DNA of 64,000 nucleotides from Lachnospiraceae bacterium (lineage in GTDB: Bacteria > Bacillota > Clostridia > Lachnospirales > Lachnospiraceae). The DNA is taken from assembly GCA_022791755.1 (NCBI GenBank), contig JAAVZR010000008.1, positions 88,486 through 152,485 of the forward strand, read 5' to 3'. The notes under the pieces were generated by a model that saw only the letters and a list, made by a program, of their open reading frames with translations, did not search any database and had not been told where the DNA came from. The position numbers were made by a program, and so were the translations under genes. Positions 33,657-41,925 of this stretch are shown piece after piece; the first letter of the stretch is position 1, and every line of letters begins with the position of its first letter.

Positions 33657-34490
33657 TTATAAAACGCATTTCACCACGATTGCCGTGTAATTATCCTGAT
33701 TCGGCTTATTGTGTAAGACAAGCCCCTCCTCCAGCGTCCGGCACATCTGCTCCACGCTGCCGCCCTGCAGGGCTTTGGCGATTTCCTGTGGGTGCAAGAC
33801 GCCGCCGACTCCGTCCGAACAGGCTAACAGCACGTCGCCCTCCTGCATGGGGAGAGGGCGCACGCTGCCATCCACATCATGGAATCCGGTCATCCCCAGG
33901 AATTGTGTCAGAGCCGCCGCCTCCGGTATCTCGCGAAGCGGCGCAGGATCCAGGTCGCCGTCCCGTATGGCCTCCAGATATTTTTGATGGCACAGATTGT
34001 GCTCGGTGTTCAGCCGAAGCAGCCGTCCATCCCGCAGAAGATACAGATAGCTGTCCCCTACGCTGGCATAGAAGAGCCTTTCCTGATACAGGATACCGAT
34101 CACTGCCGTGCTTCCGCCGTCGCCGCCGATTTGCGCTTCCACCCGGGAAGAGGCCAAAAACACGCTTTCCTTAAGCTGGGCCGCCAGATCGCTGTCCCGG
34201 TTCATTTCCGCAAAGGACTGCCGGAGGCTTTGAATAGCTGTCTCGCTGGCCAGTTTTCCATCTTTCATGCCGCCCATTCCGTCGCATACGGCAAAGAGAA
34301 GGCCTTTTTCCCGTATCGCAGCCACGTCGAAAGCTCCGGCTACCGTGAAGGAATCCTCCTGGCGCTCCCTGGCGCCGATTCCCTGGAGGTTCGCTACATA
34401 ATATCCCAGCTGCCGCTTTATGGAGGGGCGTTCGGTAACGGGCAGGCAATCCTCCTTGGGCTTCTGTCGGAGCCCTTTAAATAATGCCAT
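33657..34490 (-). CDS. PP2C-family Ser/Thr protein phosphatase (2)
   Basis: 277 residues from ATG 34490 (AGGAG upstream; a longer frame to 34610 overlaps the FHA gene). Motifs: RQEDSFTVAG, AVCDGMGGMKDGKLAS, ASVGDSYLYLLRDG, LACSDGVGGVLHPQE, NQDNYTAIVVK; metal-binding residues intact. A second phosphatase in the same operon is unusual; its longer N-terminus (KRQLGYYVANLQGIGARE) may direct it to a different substrate. It starts one base after the soluble FHA gene. Confidence 0.92.
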   Translation of the reverse strand: MALFKGLRQKPKEDCLPVTERPSIKRQLGYYVANLQGIGARERQEDSFTVAGAFDVAAIREKGLLFAVCDGMGGMKDGKLASETAIQSLRQSFAEMNRDSDLAAQLKESVFLASSRVEAQIGGDGGSTAVIGILYQERLFYASVGDSYLYLLRDGRLLRLNTEHNLCHQKYLEAIRDGDLDPAPLREIPEAAALTQFLGMTGFHDVDGSVRPLPMQEGDVLLACSDGVGGVLHPQEIAKALQGGSVEQMCRTLEEGLVLHNKPNQDNYTAIVVKCVL

Positions 34491-34491
34491 A

Positions 34492-35118
34492 CTATTCTCC
34501 TTGTGCCGTGCCGTCCTTCCAGTTAAAGCTTTCGTCGCAGAAGGGAACAAATACAAACTTGCTCTCCCCCAGCTCGATAACATCGCCCTTTTTAATCTGG
34601 GTCGGGACATACGTCGGCTCGTCGTTGATATATACGCCGTTTACGCTGGCGTCCGGAATGAAATAAAAGTTATTGTGCTTGACGTCATAGGCAATACGCG
34701 CATGATTTTCCCGGGAAATCGCCGTGTCGCCCTTGATGCAGATATCCATTTTTTCGCTGCGCCCGATGGAATTATTCTTGGCGGCCACCCGGTAATCCTT
34801 TCCCTTTTCCGCGCCCTTGATGCAGACGAGCCATCCGGCGATGGGCTCCCTGGAAAAGCTCTTTTGCAGTACGGCCACCGTTTTCCCGGTATCCTGTTCC
34901 GGCTGCCGGACTTTGCCGTATTCGGCCGGAGCGACCGTCGCCCCCACTTCAGAAGCCGGGGACGGCGCGCCGCCGCCCAAAACCCCTACAGTCTTGCCAA
35001 CGCCGGAATCTGTCCCGGCATCAAATCTCACCTGTTTCACACCCTGGTTGCAGTATGGGCATTCGGCATACTGATCCGTATCGTACAAGTGCCCGTTTAA
35101 GCATTCTGTCAATGCCAT
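34492..35118 (-). CDS. Soluble FHA-domain protein with zinc-ribbon-like N-terminus
   Basis: 208 residues. N-terminus MALTECLNGHLYD...CPYCNQG has Cys/His spacing of a small zinc ribbon. A flexible middle contains two GKTV repeats (VGKTVGVLGGG, TGKTVAVLQKS) with threonines that could be kinase targets. The C-terminal FHA domain (about 95-200) keeps GRSEKMDICI, SRENHARIAYD and NGVYINDE, consistent with phosphothreonine binding. It probably bridges the kinase, phosphatases and targets. Directly upstream (23 bases) is the kinase gene. Confidence 0.85.
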   Translation of the reverse strand: MALTECLNGHLYDTDQYAECPYCNQGVKQVRFDAGTDSGVGKTVGVLGGGAPSPASEVGATVAPAEYGKVRQPEQDTGKTVAVLQKSFSREPIAGWLVCIKGAEKGKDYRVAAKNNSIGRSEKMDICIKGDTAISRENHARIAYDVKHNNFYFIPDASVNGVYINDEPTYVPTQIKKGDVIELGESKFVFVPFCDESFNWKDGTAQGE

Positions 35119-35141
35119 TTTCTTTCCTCCTCACTGGTTTT

Positions 35142-37562
35142 TTAGTTCTCTATCGGGTTTCCATCCGCGTCGAAGCTTTTTGTACGCGTCTGGTAAACTA
35201 TGTTTCCGGCTTCGTCGGCAATGCCGCGAAGATACAACAAACTGTAACTGCCATTGTCATTGTTATAGAACAGGGTAGCCGCATAGGCATCCTCCGCAAT
35301 GCTCATATAATCAAAGGTTCCGTCTTCGTATCCCTTTATCTGGTACAGGTGGGGGGCAGCATTGCCCGTATCCCGCGTATAGAAGTATATATCATGGTTA
35401 TTCTGGTTTACATTAAAGCTGGTAAATCCGGGCTCCATGGCAAGGCCCAGTTCCTGGCTAAGCGGCCATACAGGATCCGCCTCGCCGATCCCCTGCCATC
35501 GGTTGCTTCGGATTATCCCATATTCACGAAAATCGTCATTGAGATATGCCAGATAATATATATAATCGCCTACCACGATCGGTGAGCTGAGCGTCAGGCC
35601 GGTACCTTCGGTGGGGACAAGATTCGGCCCTGCTTCCAGCGTATCGATCCGCATACAATAAATACCGTCCTGCTGCACATAATAAAGCCAGCCATCCTTA
35701 GACAGGGTAAATCCGCTGTCGTAGCGGCCAACCGACCAGACCGTACAGCATTTGACGCTTTCACCGGTGGTTCTTGAAACGCGGTATACAGCGTTGTCAT
35801 ACGAACTGAGAATCACATAATAATCTTTCAGTACCAGCAGACGCTGTATATAGCCCTGGAAATCGTCCAGTCCGGGAACCAGCGACAGCCCCTCCTCCCC
35901 CGGGTTTGTCAGATCATACATTCCCGCAGAACTCCTTCCTTCAAGCCGGCTAAGAAAATACAGCGTATCGCCCACGACAGACAGGCCTGAAAGGTAACTG
36001 TCTTTGGGGCTGTTGTATACATGATCAAAAATATAGGGGCGGTCATTATCTTCCGTTATTTTTACGGACTCTGAGTTGTCGGCTAAATATAATTTTTTGC
36101 CGTTATAAACCGCACAAATTCCGCCATTCATAAGATTCCCGATGCTGTTGCCAAGCACGGACCAATCCTCGGATGCATTCCCGGTATCCTTCGGCGGCGT
36201 TTGAGATTCCTTCACCCCTTCCGTTTCCTGCCTGGATTCCTTCACCTCTTCCGTTTCCTGCCTGGAGTCCGCCACAGCTACCGTTTCCTGCCGGTCTTCC
36301 TCTGTCGCCGCCACGGCCTGCGGGCTTCTCGGGGAACCGGTATTATCCGTAGTCTTTTTGCCGGGCTTCAGCATAAAAATTCCCAGAATAACGACGGCTG
36401 CCGCTGCCGCCATGATATACAGCTTCTTCTTTTCCAGCGGTTTCTTTTCGGCCGCGGCTTTCGCCGGAGCTTCCTTCCTGGCCGGCGGAGGCGTCAAAGC
36501 GCTGCCGGCGATCTGCCCTGCCATGGCGGCGTTTCCTGCGCCCGGCCCTGGTATGGGAGCGGCTTCCGCAGCCTGCCCGGAGGCAGCCGCGGCTTTCCCG
36601 GCTTCTGTTTCCTCCGGGGCGCTGAAGAACGTCTGCTTCACCGTCGTTTCGCTTCCGGCGGGCGGCGTTTTGGCCGTGCCCTGCTCATCTCCTATGAGCG
36701 CCCGCTTAAACTCCGCCATGCTCTGGAAGCGTTCCGTGGGCTGTATGCCCAGGGCCTTTAAGATAGCGTCCTCCTCCCTCGGGCCGATCCGTACTCCCAG
36801 GGCGCTGGGAGGAACGAGGTCGTCCTCGTCCATCCGTTCGATGGAATCCTGCGGACGCTTTCCGGTCATGGCAAAATAAAAGCTCGCGCCCAGCGAATAG
36901 ACGTCGGTATAGGGCCCCTGCTTGCCGCGGCGCGTATACTGCTCTTTGGGCGCGAAGCCATGCTTTAGGATGATGTCCAGGCTCCGGCTCTTATCGCCCA
37001 GGCTGTACCGGGCCGCGCCGAAGTCCAGAAGCTTCACAACGCCATCGTTTGTAATGTAGATATTATCCGGCGTAACGTCGCGGTGTACGATTCCTTTACT
37101 GTGTACCACGCCCAGGGCATCCATCACCGGTGTCAGGACCCGGGCGGCCTCTTCATAGGAAATCTTTCCGCCATGCTGCTTTAGATACTCGTCAAAGCTC
37201 GTTCCTTCTATAAATTCCATCACAAAATAAGCCGTTCCGTTTTCCTCGAAATAGCTGTAGATGCGGACGATATTTTCATTTCCGATAAACTGCGCCAGTG
37301 TTTCGGCCTCCTGAAGGAAGCCGGTTTTTCCGTACTCATAGTTTTCGCCCCGCTCGCCGGTGAAGGGCGTAACCGTCATCTGGTTCGTGCGGGTGGCCAA
37401 AGCGTCCGGGAAAAATTCCTTTACGGCAACTTTTCTGGAGGTTTTGTGGTCGATTGCCTCATAGGTGATGCCGAAGCCTCCCTGCCCCAGAACTTTTTCA
37501 ATGACATACTGTCCGGCCAGGACTGTGCCGGGCGGCAGCGCAAGAGGGTAGTTTTTGTTCAT
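35142..37562 (-). CDS. Transmembrane Ser/Thr protein kinase with extracytoplasmic sensor-like domain
   Basis: 806 residues. Cytoplasmic PKN2-type kinase (about 14-290): glycine loop LGQGGFGITY, VAVKEFF Lys, catalytic loop HRDVTPDNI (the usual Lys after HRDL is Thr here), DFGAAR, and GFAPKEQY in the activation segment. A Pro/Ala/Lys linker, one membrane helix (about 378-398), a Thr/Glu-rich stalk with repeats of RQETE, then about 340 residues with recurrent DTLYFLSRL, GWLYYVQQDG, DYIYYLAYL strands, a beta-propeller-like (DUF5050-type) fold outside. No PASTA repeats. First gene of a six-gene operon. Confidence 0.92.
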   Translation of the reverse strand: MNKNYPLALPPGTVLAGQYVIEKVLGQGGFGITYEAIDHKTSRKVAVKEFFPDALATRTNQMTVTPFTGERGENYEYGKTGFLQEAETLAQFIGNENIVRIYSYFEENGTAYFVMEFIEGTSFDEYLKQHGGKISYEEAARVLTPVMDALGVVHSKGIVHRDVTPDNIYITNDGVVKLLDFGAARYSLGDKSRSLDIILKHGFAPKEQYTRRGKQGPYTDVYSLGASFYFAMTGKRPQDSIERMDEDDLVPPSALGVRIGPREEDAILKALGIQPTERFQSMAEFKRALIGDEQGTAKTPPAGSETTVKQTFFSAPEETEAGKAAAASGQAAEAAPIPGPGAGNAAMAGQIAGSALTPPPARKEAPAKAAAEKKPLEKKKLYIMAAAAAVVILGIFMLKPGKKTTDNTGSPRSPQAVAATEEDRQETVAVADSRQETEEVKESRQETEGVKESQTPPKDTGNASEDWSVLGNSIGNLMNGGICAVYNGKKLYLADNSESVKITEDNDRPYIFDHVYNSPKDSYLSGLSVVGDTLYFLSRLEGRSSAGMYDLTNPGEEGLSLVPGLDDFQGYIQRLLVLKDYYVILSSYDNAVYRVSRTTGESVKCCTVWSVGRYDSGFTLSKDGWLYYVQQDGIYCMRIDTLEAGPNLVPTEGTGLTLSSPIVVGDYIYYLAYLNDDFREYGIIRSNRWQGIGEADPVWPLSQELGLAMEPGFTSFNVNQNNHDIYFYTRDTGNAAPHLYQIKGYEDGTFDYMSIAEDAYAATLFYNNDNGSYSLLYLRGIADEAGNIVYQTRTKSFDADGNPIEN

Positions 37563-37587
37563 ATGTAAAAACCTCCGTAAGATATAG

Positions 37588-37612
37588 CTCTAGTTTAGAG
37601 TTTATAACTCTA
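37588..37612. promoter_or_regulatory. Palindromic operator in the kinase-operon promoter
   Basis: TAGAGTT-TAT-AACTCTA (37596-37612) is a perfect 7-3-7 palindrome in the -35/-10 spacer. A second, CTCTA-GTT-TAGAG (37588-37600), overlaps it and covers the -10. The neighbouring divergent XRE protein is the likely binder. Confidence 0.7.
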
Positions 37613-37620
37613 TTTGTCAA
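37592..37620 (-). promoter_or_regulatory. Sigma-A promoter of the kinase/FHA/protease operon
   Basis: Minus-strand TTGACA (37615-37620), 17 bases, TAAACT (37592-37597), about 25 bases before the start of the kinase gene. GGAGG lies in the leader. Confidence 0.85.
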
Positions 37621-37665
37621 GCGCTTTCTTTTTATCTCTTATACTATTTCAGAGGTGGATATGCC

Positions 37666-37890
37666 ATGAAATATAATGAAAGAATCCGTGAAATCCGTGA
37701 AGACAATTCCCTGACGCAGCAGAGGATTGCCGATCTTCTGCATATAGGGCAAAGGACGTATTCCGATTATGAGAGCGGTAAGACAAGAATCCCGATTGAC
37801 AACATTATGATTCTGGCCAGATTCTATAATGTATCGATGGACTACATCACGGGAGCCAGCAACGTAAAATCCGAATATCCGAAACGGTAG
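37666..37890 (+). CDS. XRE-family transcriptional regulator
   Basis: 74 residues, almost entirely one helix-turn-helix of the Cro/C1 type: IREIREDNSLTQQRIADLLHIGQRTYSDYESGKTRIPIDNIMILARFYNVSMDYITG. GAGGTGG lies upstream of the ATG. It faces away from the kinase operon, and a perfect palindrome lies in the shared 103-base promoter region, so it probably controls the kinase operon and itself. Small solo XRE proteins often act as repressors relieved by a partner or by degradation. Confidence 0.88.
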   Translation: MKYNERIREIREDNSLTQQRIADLLHIGQRTYSDYESGKTRIPIDNIMILARFYNVSMDYITGASNVKSEYPKR

Positions 37891-38012
37891 GAGGGAGGGC
37901 TGCCGCGCGATGCACATCGAAAAGAGCCAATCTACGGTTTTGCGGGCAAAAACAGGGCAGGGAAGCACACAAAGCATCCCGCTATGCCCTGGGACAGAGG
38001 CAATAACAGGGG

Positions 38013-38044
38013 AAAAATGCAGGCTGCGTCCGGCCTGCATTTTT
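38013..38044. terminator. Symmetric (bidirectional) terminator
   Basis: AAAAATGCAGGC, 8-base loop, GCCTGCATTTTT: a perfect 12-base-pair dyad with A- and T-runs on both sides. It ends the XRE transcript; between it and 37890 I see nothing coding. Confidence 0.85.
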
Positions 38045-38064
38045 ATGTAAAAACAGAAAAATGG

Positions 38065-38094
38065 TTCCAAAGAATAGGCTTTCCATGGTATAAT
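38065..38094 (+). promoter_or_regulatory. Extended -10 promoter of the Sel1-repeat gene
   Basis: TGG-TATAAT (-10 at 38089-38094) with a weak -35 (TTCCAA, 38065-38070, 18 bases). Confidence 0.6.
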
Positions 38095-38175
38095 TAAGTA
38101 CATCTGCTACGGAAAGATACCATAAGAATAATGCCGGATTTATCATATCATATGAAAAGAAGGGAGATATAAAGA

Positions 38176-40176
38176 ATGGACGGTCATGGCATAATATCTG
38201 ACGGCGGCACAAGAAGCGAAGACTGCTTTTGCAGGGAGAGTATTCTGGAAGACGACTTTTGCCTGGAAAAATGCATTGCTGCGGCAGAGGCTGGCGATGC
38301 CGGCGCACAGGGCGTACTGGGTGATTGCTATCAGTATGGGTGGTTTGTGAAAAAGGATTATGCGGAGGCAGTGGCATGGTATGAGAAGGCAGCGGCGCAG
38401 GGAAACGCTGCCGCACAGCGCAGTCTCGGCTGGTGCTGGAGCAGGGGAAAGGGCGTAGGACCAAGCGGAAAAAAAGCCGTGTATTGGTATACGAAAGCGG
38501 CGGAAGGCGGCGATGCGGACGCCCAGCATAATCTGGGAGTCTGTTATGACTACGGACAGGGTGTGAAACAGGATCAGGTCAGGGCTTTTGAACTGTACAG
38601 CAAAGCGGCGATGCAGGGGCATGAATGGTCCCAGTATAATCTCGGTGTTTTCTATGAGTACGGATATGGCGGTGTGGAGCCGGATTTAGAGAAGGCGGTG
38701 GAATGGTATACCAAATCTGCCGAGCAGGGGTTTGCAAACGCCCAGACTAATCTGGGAAATTGCTATTATGAAGGCCGGGGTGTTTCTCAGGATCTGGAAA
38801 AAGCCGTGGAACTGTTCAGAAAGTCGGCTGATCAGGGGAATCTTGCGGGACTGAACCAGCTGGGCATATGTTATAAACACGGAGAAGGCGTAGAAGAAGA
38901 CCCTGCCAGGGCCTTCGACCTTTTCATGAAAGCGGCGCGAAAAGAGGATTCTGTCGCTCAGTATAATGTGGCTTGCGGCTATTACTTTGGAAGCGGCGTG
39001 AAGCAGGATTACGATAAGGCGTTTAAATGGTACGAAAAGTCTGCCGGACACGGCGTTGCTTACGCTCAGTATATGCTGGGAATATGCTATGATGAGGGTA
39101 TAGGCGTGGAGCGGGATAAACGCAGAGCGGCAGAATGGTATAAAAAAGCGGCAGATCAGGGAGATGCCGACGCCGAGTATGCCATGGGAATGTGCTATGA
39201 TGAGGGCACAGGCGTGGAGCAGGACAGTGCCAGGGCTGTCGTGTGGTATGAGAAAGCGGCTCTTAAGGGGCATGCGGCTGCTCAGCACGATCTGGCATGC
39301 TGCTATAAAGACGGCGAAGGCGTGAGCCAGGATTATAAAAAGGCGGCCCAGTGGTATCGAAAGGCAGCAGAACAGGGAGACGCCCGCTCGCAGAATGATC
39401 TGGGCTGGTGTTATGAAAAGGGGAAGGGAGTAGAGCAGAGCGATTCTCTGGCGGCAGAGTGGTGCCGGAAGGCGGCGGAACAGGGAGAACCGCAGGCACA
39501 GTATAATCTTGCCATATATTATGAGCGCGGAACAGGAGTAGCGCAGGATTTTGCCCAGGCGGTCATGTGGTATGAGAAAGCCGCTGAACAGGGACATGCG
39601 GATGCACAGTTTGAGCTGGCACGTTGCTATGATTTTGGAAAAATTGTAGAACAGGATGGGGAGAGGGCCGTAAAATGGTATCAAAAAGCCGCCGAACAGG
39701 GGCATGCAAGGGCGCAGTATAATCTGGCATGCTGTTATAAAGAGGGGGAGGGAGTGGAGCAGGACTTTGTTCAGGCTGCCAGATGGTATGAGAAGGCTGC
39801 CAGACAGGGAAATGCGGACGCGCAGAACAGTCTGGGTTTTCTGTACAAAAAGGGGAACGGAGTGGAGCAGGACAGCGCTCAGGCTGCCAGATGGTACGCA
39901 AAGGCTGCCGGACAGGGGCATATGCAGGCCCAGCTGAATTTAGGTATTTGTTATATCTCGGGAACGGGCCTGGACCAGAATGACATGCTGGCGGCCATGT
40001 GGTTTGCCAAAGCGGCAGCACAGGGCTCAGCCTCTGCCCAGTATAATCTGGGGTTATGCTACGAAACCGGCAGAGGGGTGGAGCAGGATACGGACGAAGC
40101 GGCGGAATGGTATGAAAAGGCAGCCGAACAAGGGAATAAGAGCGCCCTGGCCGCTCTGGAGAGACTGGAATATTAA
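38176..40176 (+). CDS. Sel1-repeat protein (17 repeats)
   Basis: 666 residues made of 17 consecutive 36-residue Sel1-like repeats of the pattern A-x-x-x-LG-x-CY-x-x-G-x-GV-x-x-D-x-x-x-A-x-x-W-x-x-K-A-A-x-Q-G, from about residue 45 to the end. The first 45 residues (acidic, three Cys) are unique. No signal peptide or membrane segment, so it is a cytoplasmic helical solenoid scaffold. Sel1 repeats bind partner proteins. It begins 285 bases after the XRE gene with its own promoter; a link to the neighbouring kinase system is possible but rests on position only. Confidence 0.93.
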   Translation: MDGHGIISDGGTRSEDCFCRESILEDDFCLEKCIAAAEAGDAGAQGVLGDCYQYGWFVKKDYAEAVAWYEKAAAQGNAAAQRSLGWCWSRGKGVGPSGKKAVYWYTKAAEGGDADAQHNLGVCYDYGQGVKQDQVRAFELYSKAAMQGHEWSQYNLGVFYEYGYGGVEPDLEKAVEWYTKSAEQGFANAQTNLGNCYYEGRGVSQDLEKAVELFRKSADQGNLAGLNQLGICYKHGEGVEEDPARAFDLFMKAARKEDSVAQYNVACGYYFGSGVKQDYDKAFKWYEKSAGHGVAYAQYMLGICYDEGIGVERDKRRAAEWYKKAADQGDADAEYAMGMCYDEGTGVEQDSARAVVWYEKAALKGHAAAQHDLACCYKDGEGVSQDYKKAAQWYRKAAEQGDARSQNDLGWCYEKGKGVEQSDSLAAEWCRKAAEQGEPQAQYNLAIYYERGTGVAQDFAQAVMWYEKAAEQGHADAQFELARCYDFGKIVEQDGERAVKWYQKAAEQGHARAQYNLACCYKEGEGVEQDFVQAARWYEKAARQGNADAQNSLGFLYKKGNGVEQDSAQAARWYAKAAGQGHMQAQLNLGICYISGTGLDQNDMLAAMWFAKAAAQGSASAQYNLGLCYETGRGVEQDTDEAAEWYEKAAEQGNKSALAALERLEY

Positions 40177-40228
40177 TGTCGGCGTCAGGTTAAGAAGAAT
40201 CAAAAAGCAGATACGGGAGGAAAAGAAA

Positions 40229-40924
40229 ATGCTTGGAATTATTGGAGCCATGGAGATCGAGGTAGCCCGCCTGAAAGAAGCTATGGGCGATGTGACCGTA
40301 AAGAATAAGGCAGGTATGGAGTTTTATCAGGGAAAGCTCTCCAACTGCCCGGCGGTGGTGGTGCGAAGCGGCGTGGGTAAGGTGAATGCCGCCCTCTGTG
40401 CACAGATTCTGGTGGATGATTTCGGCGTGGACCGGATCGTGAATACGGGAATCGCCGGCTCCCTGCGGGCTGAGATCAATATCGGCGATGTGGTTATCAG
40501 CACCGATGCGATACAGCACGACATGGACGCCACCGGCTTTGGCTATCCGGTGGGGGTGATCCCGCAGATGGATAACTCGGTATTTGCGGCGGATCAGGGA
40601 CTGATTGCTCTGGCGAAAGAGTGCTGTGAGGAGGTCAATCCCGACATTCATGTCTTCACAGGCCGGGTGGTATCAGGCGATCAGTTTATCTCGGATCGCG
40701 GGAAAAAGCAGTGGCTGACGGAGAACTTCGGCGGATACTGCACGGAGATGGAGGGAGCGGCCATCGCCCAGGCCGCATATCTGAACGGAATTCCTTTTCT
40801 GATTCTCCGGGCAATCTCGGATAAGGCTGACGAAAGTGCCCATATGGACTATGGCGAGTTTGAGGCAAAAGCTGTGGAGCGCAGTGTGAAACTGATGTTT
40901 GCCATGGCGGGACGCCTGGCATAG
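40229..40924 (+). CDS. mtnN: 5'-methylthioadenosine/S-adenosylhomocysteine nucleosidase
   Basis: 231 residues from ATG 40229 (GGGAGG upstream). Family motifs: MLGIIGAMEIEVARL (with the catalytic-region Glu), VVVRSGVGKVNAA, NTGIAGSL, VVSTDAIQHDMDATGFGYPVG-type loop, ISDRGKK, EMEGAAIAQAAY (ribose-binding Met-Glu) and LRAISDKAD with the catalytic Asp. It splits adenine from methylthioadenosine and S-adenosylhomocysteine in methyl-donor recycling and removes polyamine-pathway by-products. Confidence 0.95.
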   Translation: MLGIIGAMEIEVARLKEAMGDVTVKNKAGMEFYQGKLSNCPAVVVRSGVGKVNAALCAQILVDDFGVDRIVNTGIAGSLRAEINIGDVVISTDAIQHDMDATGFGYPVGVIPQMDNSVFAADQGLIALAKECCEEVNPDIHVFTGRVVSGDQFISDRGKKQWLTENFGGYCTEMEGAAIAQAAYLNGIPFLILRAISDKADESAHMDYGEFEAKAVERSVKLMFAMAGRLA

Positions 40925-40949
40925 CGGGTATTTTCGCCGCCGCAGGATT

Positions 40950-41027
40950 TGTCGAACGATTCCCGGGTCTGTCGAACGAATTCTACTGTTCAAAACTTCC
41001 TTTACCGTTTACAATATTTGGTAGAAT
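40950..41027 (+). promoter_or_regulatory. Two Spo0A boxes and extended -10 promoter
   Basis: TGTCGAA, the exact Spo0A box, occurs at 40950-40956 and 40970-40976 (both within TGTCGAACGA), 20 bases apart, so on the same DNA face. An extended -10 (TGG-TAGAAT, -10 at 41022-41027) follows with no good -35, as in activator-dependent promoters. The boxes lie about 55-85 bases upstream of the expected start. Confidence 0.6.
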
Positions 41028-41050
41028 ATGGAAAAGGAGAGTGGAATAGA

Positions 41051-41728
41051 ATGTTAGATACGTTTCTTAGTTTTCTGCGTGAACAGGGGATTCTGATCGT
41101 CATGGGGCTGTTGATAGCGGGCGGAATCCTGACGCAGATGCTGTCCTCCATACGCTACCGCAAGCTGCGCCAGGGCATTCGGTCTCTGGCGGCGCTCCAG
41201 GCGCCGGCAAAGCGGGACATGCCTTCCCGGAGTTCCAGAGACAACCGATCCGGGCAGGGACAGAAAAACACCAGAAAGGTGCAAAGAATACAGACAGAGG
41301 AAGAACCGGAAGAGGTATCTAAAGATACATATACAAGACAGCCTTCCAGGTCGGAAGGACAGGCTATGACCAGGCGGGAGGCGCTGGCGGAGGCCGTGCG
41401 GGAGGACCGGGCAGAGCGGGCGGAGGCAGAGAAGCTTTCGCGTCAGGAGACAGAGAAGTTTTCCCGCCAGGAAGCGGACAAGCTTTCTCAGACGACAGGC
41501 AGGACAGAGGTGAAAGCCGGGCCTGTCCGGAATGAAGACGCATCCAAAGCAGAGGAGCCTGCGGCCGGGAGCGAGGAATCGCTGGTTTATGTAAAGCAGA
41601 GTCTGGATCACATTGCAGCGGGGCGGGAGGAGGTGCGGGAGGAAGAAAACGAGAGCCGCCCTCACCGGAAACTGAGCGCCGCGGAGGAGAAGCTGATCCG
41701 GGATATCCTGAAAGAGTATCTGGCGTAA
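41051..41728 (+). CDS. Single-pass membrane protein with charged coiled-coil tail (unknown)
   Basis: 225 residues from ATG 41051. One N-terminal membrane segment (about 11-31, [19 protein letters not shown]), then a basic, Arg-rich stretch and a long, highly charged region with Glu/Arg/Lys/Gln repeats ([21 protein letters not shown]) that should be disordered or coiled coil. A conserved-looking end, [12 protein letters not shown] and [15 protein letters not shown], may be a short binding motif. I do not recognise a family. Two Spo0A boxes upstream suggest a role at the onset of sporulation or stationary phase. Confidence 0.7.
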   Translation: MLDTFLSFLREQGILIVMGLLIAGGILTQMLSSIRYRKLRQGIRSLAALQAPAKRDMPSRSSRDNRSGQGQKNTRKVQRIQTEEEPEEVSKDTYTRQPSRSEGQAMTRREALAEAVREDRAERAEAEKLSRQETEKFSRQEADKLSQTTGRTEVKAGPVRNEDASKAEEPAAGSEESLVYVKQSLDHIAAGREEVREEENESRPHRKLSAAEEKLIRDILKEYLA

Positions 41729-41742
41729 CAAAAAAGGGCGGT

Positions 41743-41773
41743 CCCCGGTCTGATGACCGGGGTATCGTTTTTT
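41743..41773 (+). terminator. Rho-independent terminator
   Basis: CCCCGGTC-TGAT-GACCGGGG, then a T-rich tract TATCGTTTTTT, 15 bases after the stop of the preceding gene. Confidence 0.85.
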
Positions 41774-41854
41774 GCCGGCCGGTCAGTCCTTTCGGCGTCC
41801 GTATAAAGCAAAGAGCACCTGTCTGGTTCGCCGGCACATTATTGGAGAAAGGGC

Positions 41855-41883
41855 TTGAAAAACTTTCCTCATCGTATTATCAT
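41855..41883 (+). promoter_or_regulatory. Promoter of pgi
   Basis: TTGAAA (41855-41860), 17 bases, TATCAT (41878-41883). Confidence 0.65.
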
Positions 41884-41925
41884 AGAGTTAGTTTTGGAAA
41901 CGAATACGCAAAAAGGAGAATAATC

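Noticed and set aside
30854..37562. Type VI secretion regulatory locus
   Set aside because: Kinase, PP2C and FHA genes are present, but no Tss/Hcp/VgrG gene exists in the window and the organism is Gram-positive.
38176..40176. Regular repeats of about 108 bases suggesting a tandem DNA repeat or CRISPR-like array
   Set aside because: The periodicity is the 36-residue Sel1 protein repeat; DNA copies diverge and the reading frame is continuous.
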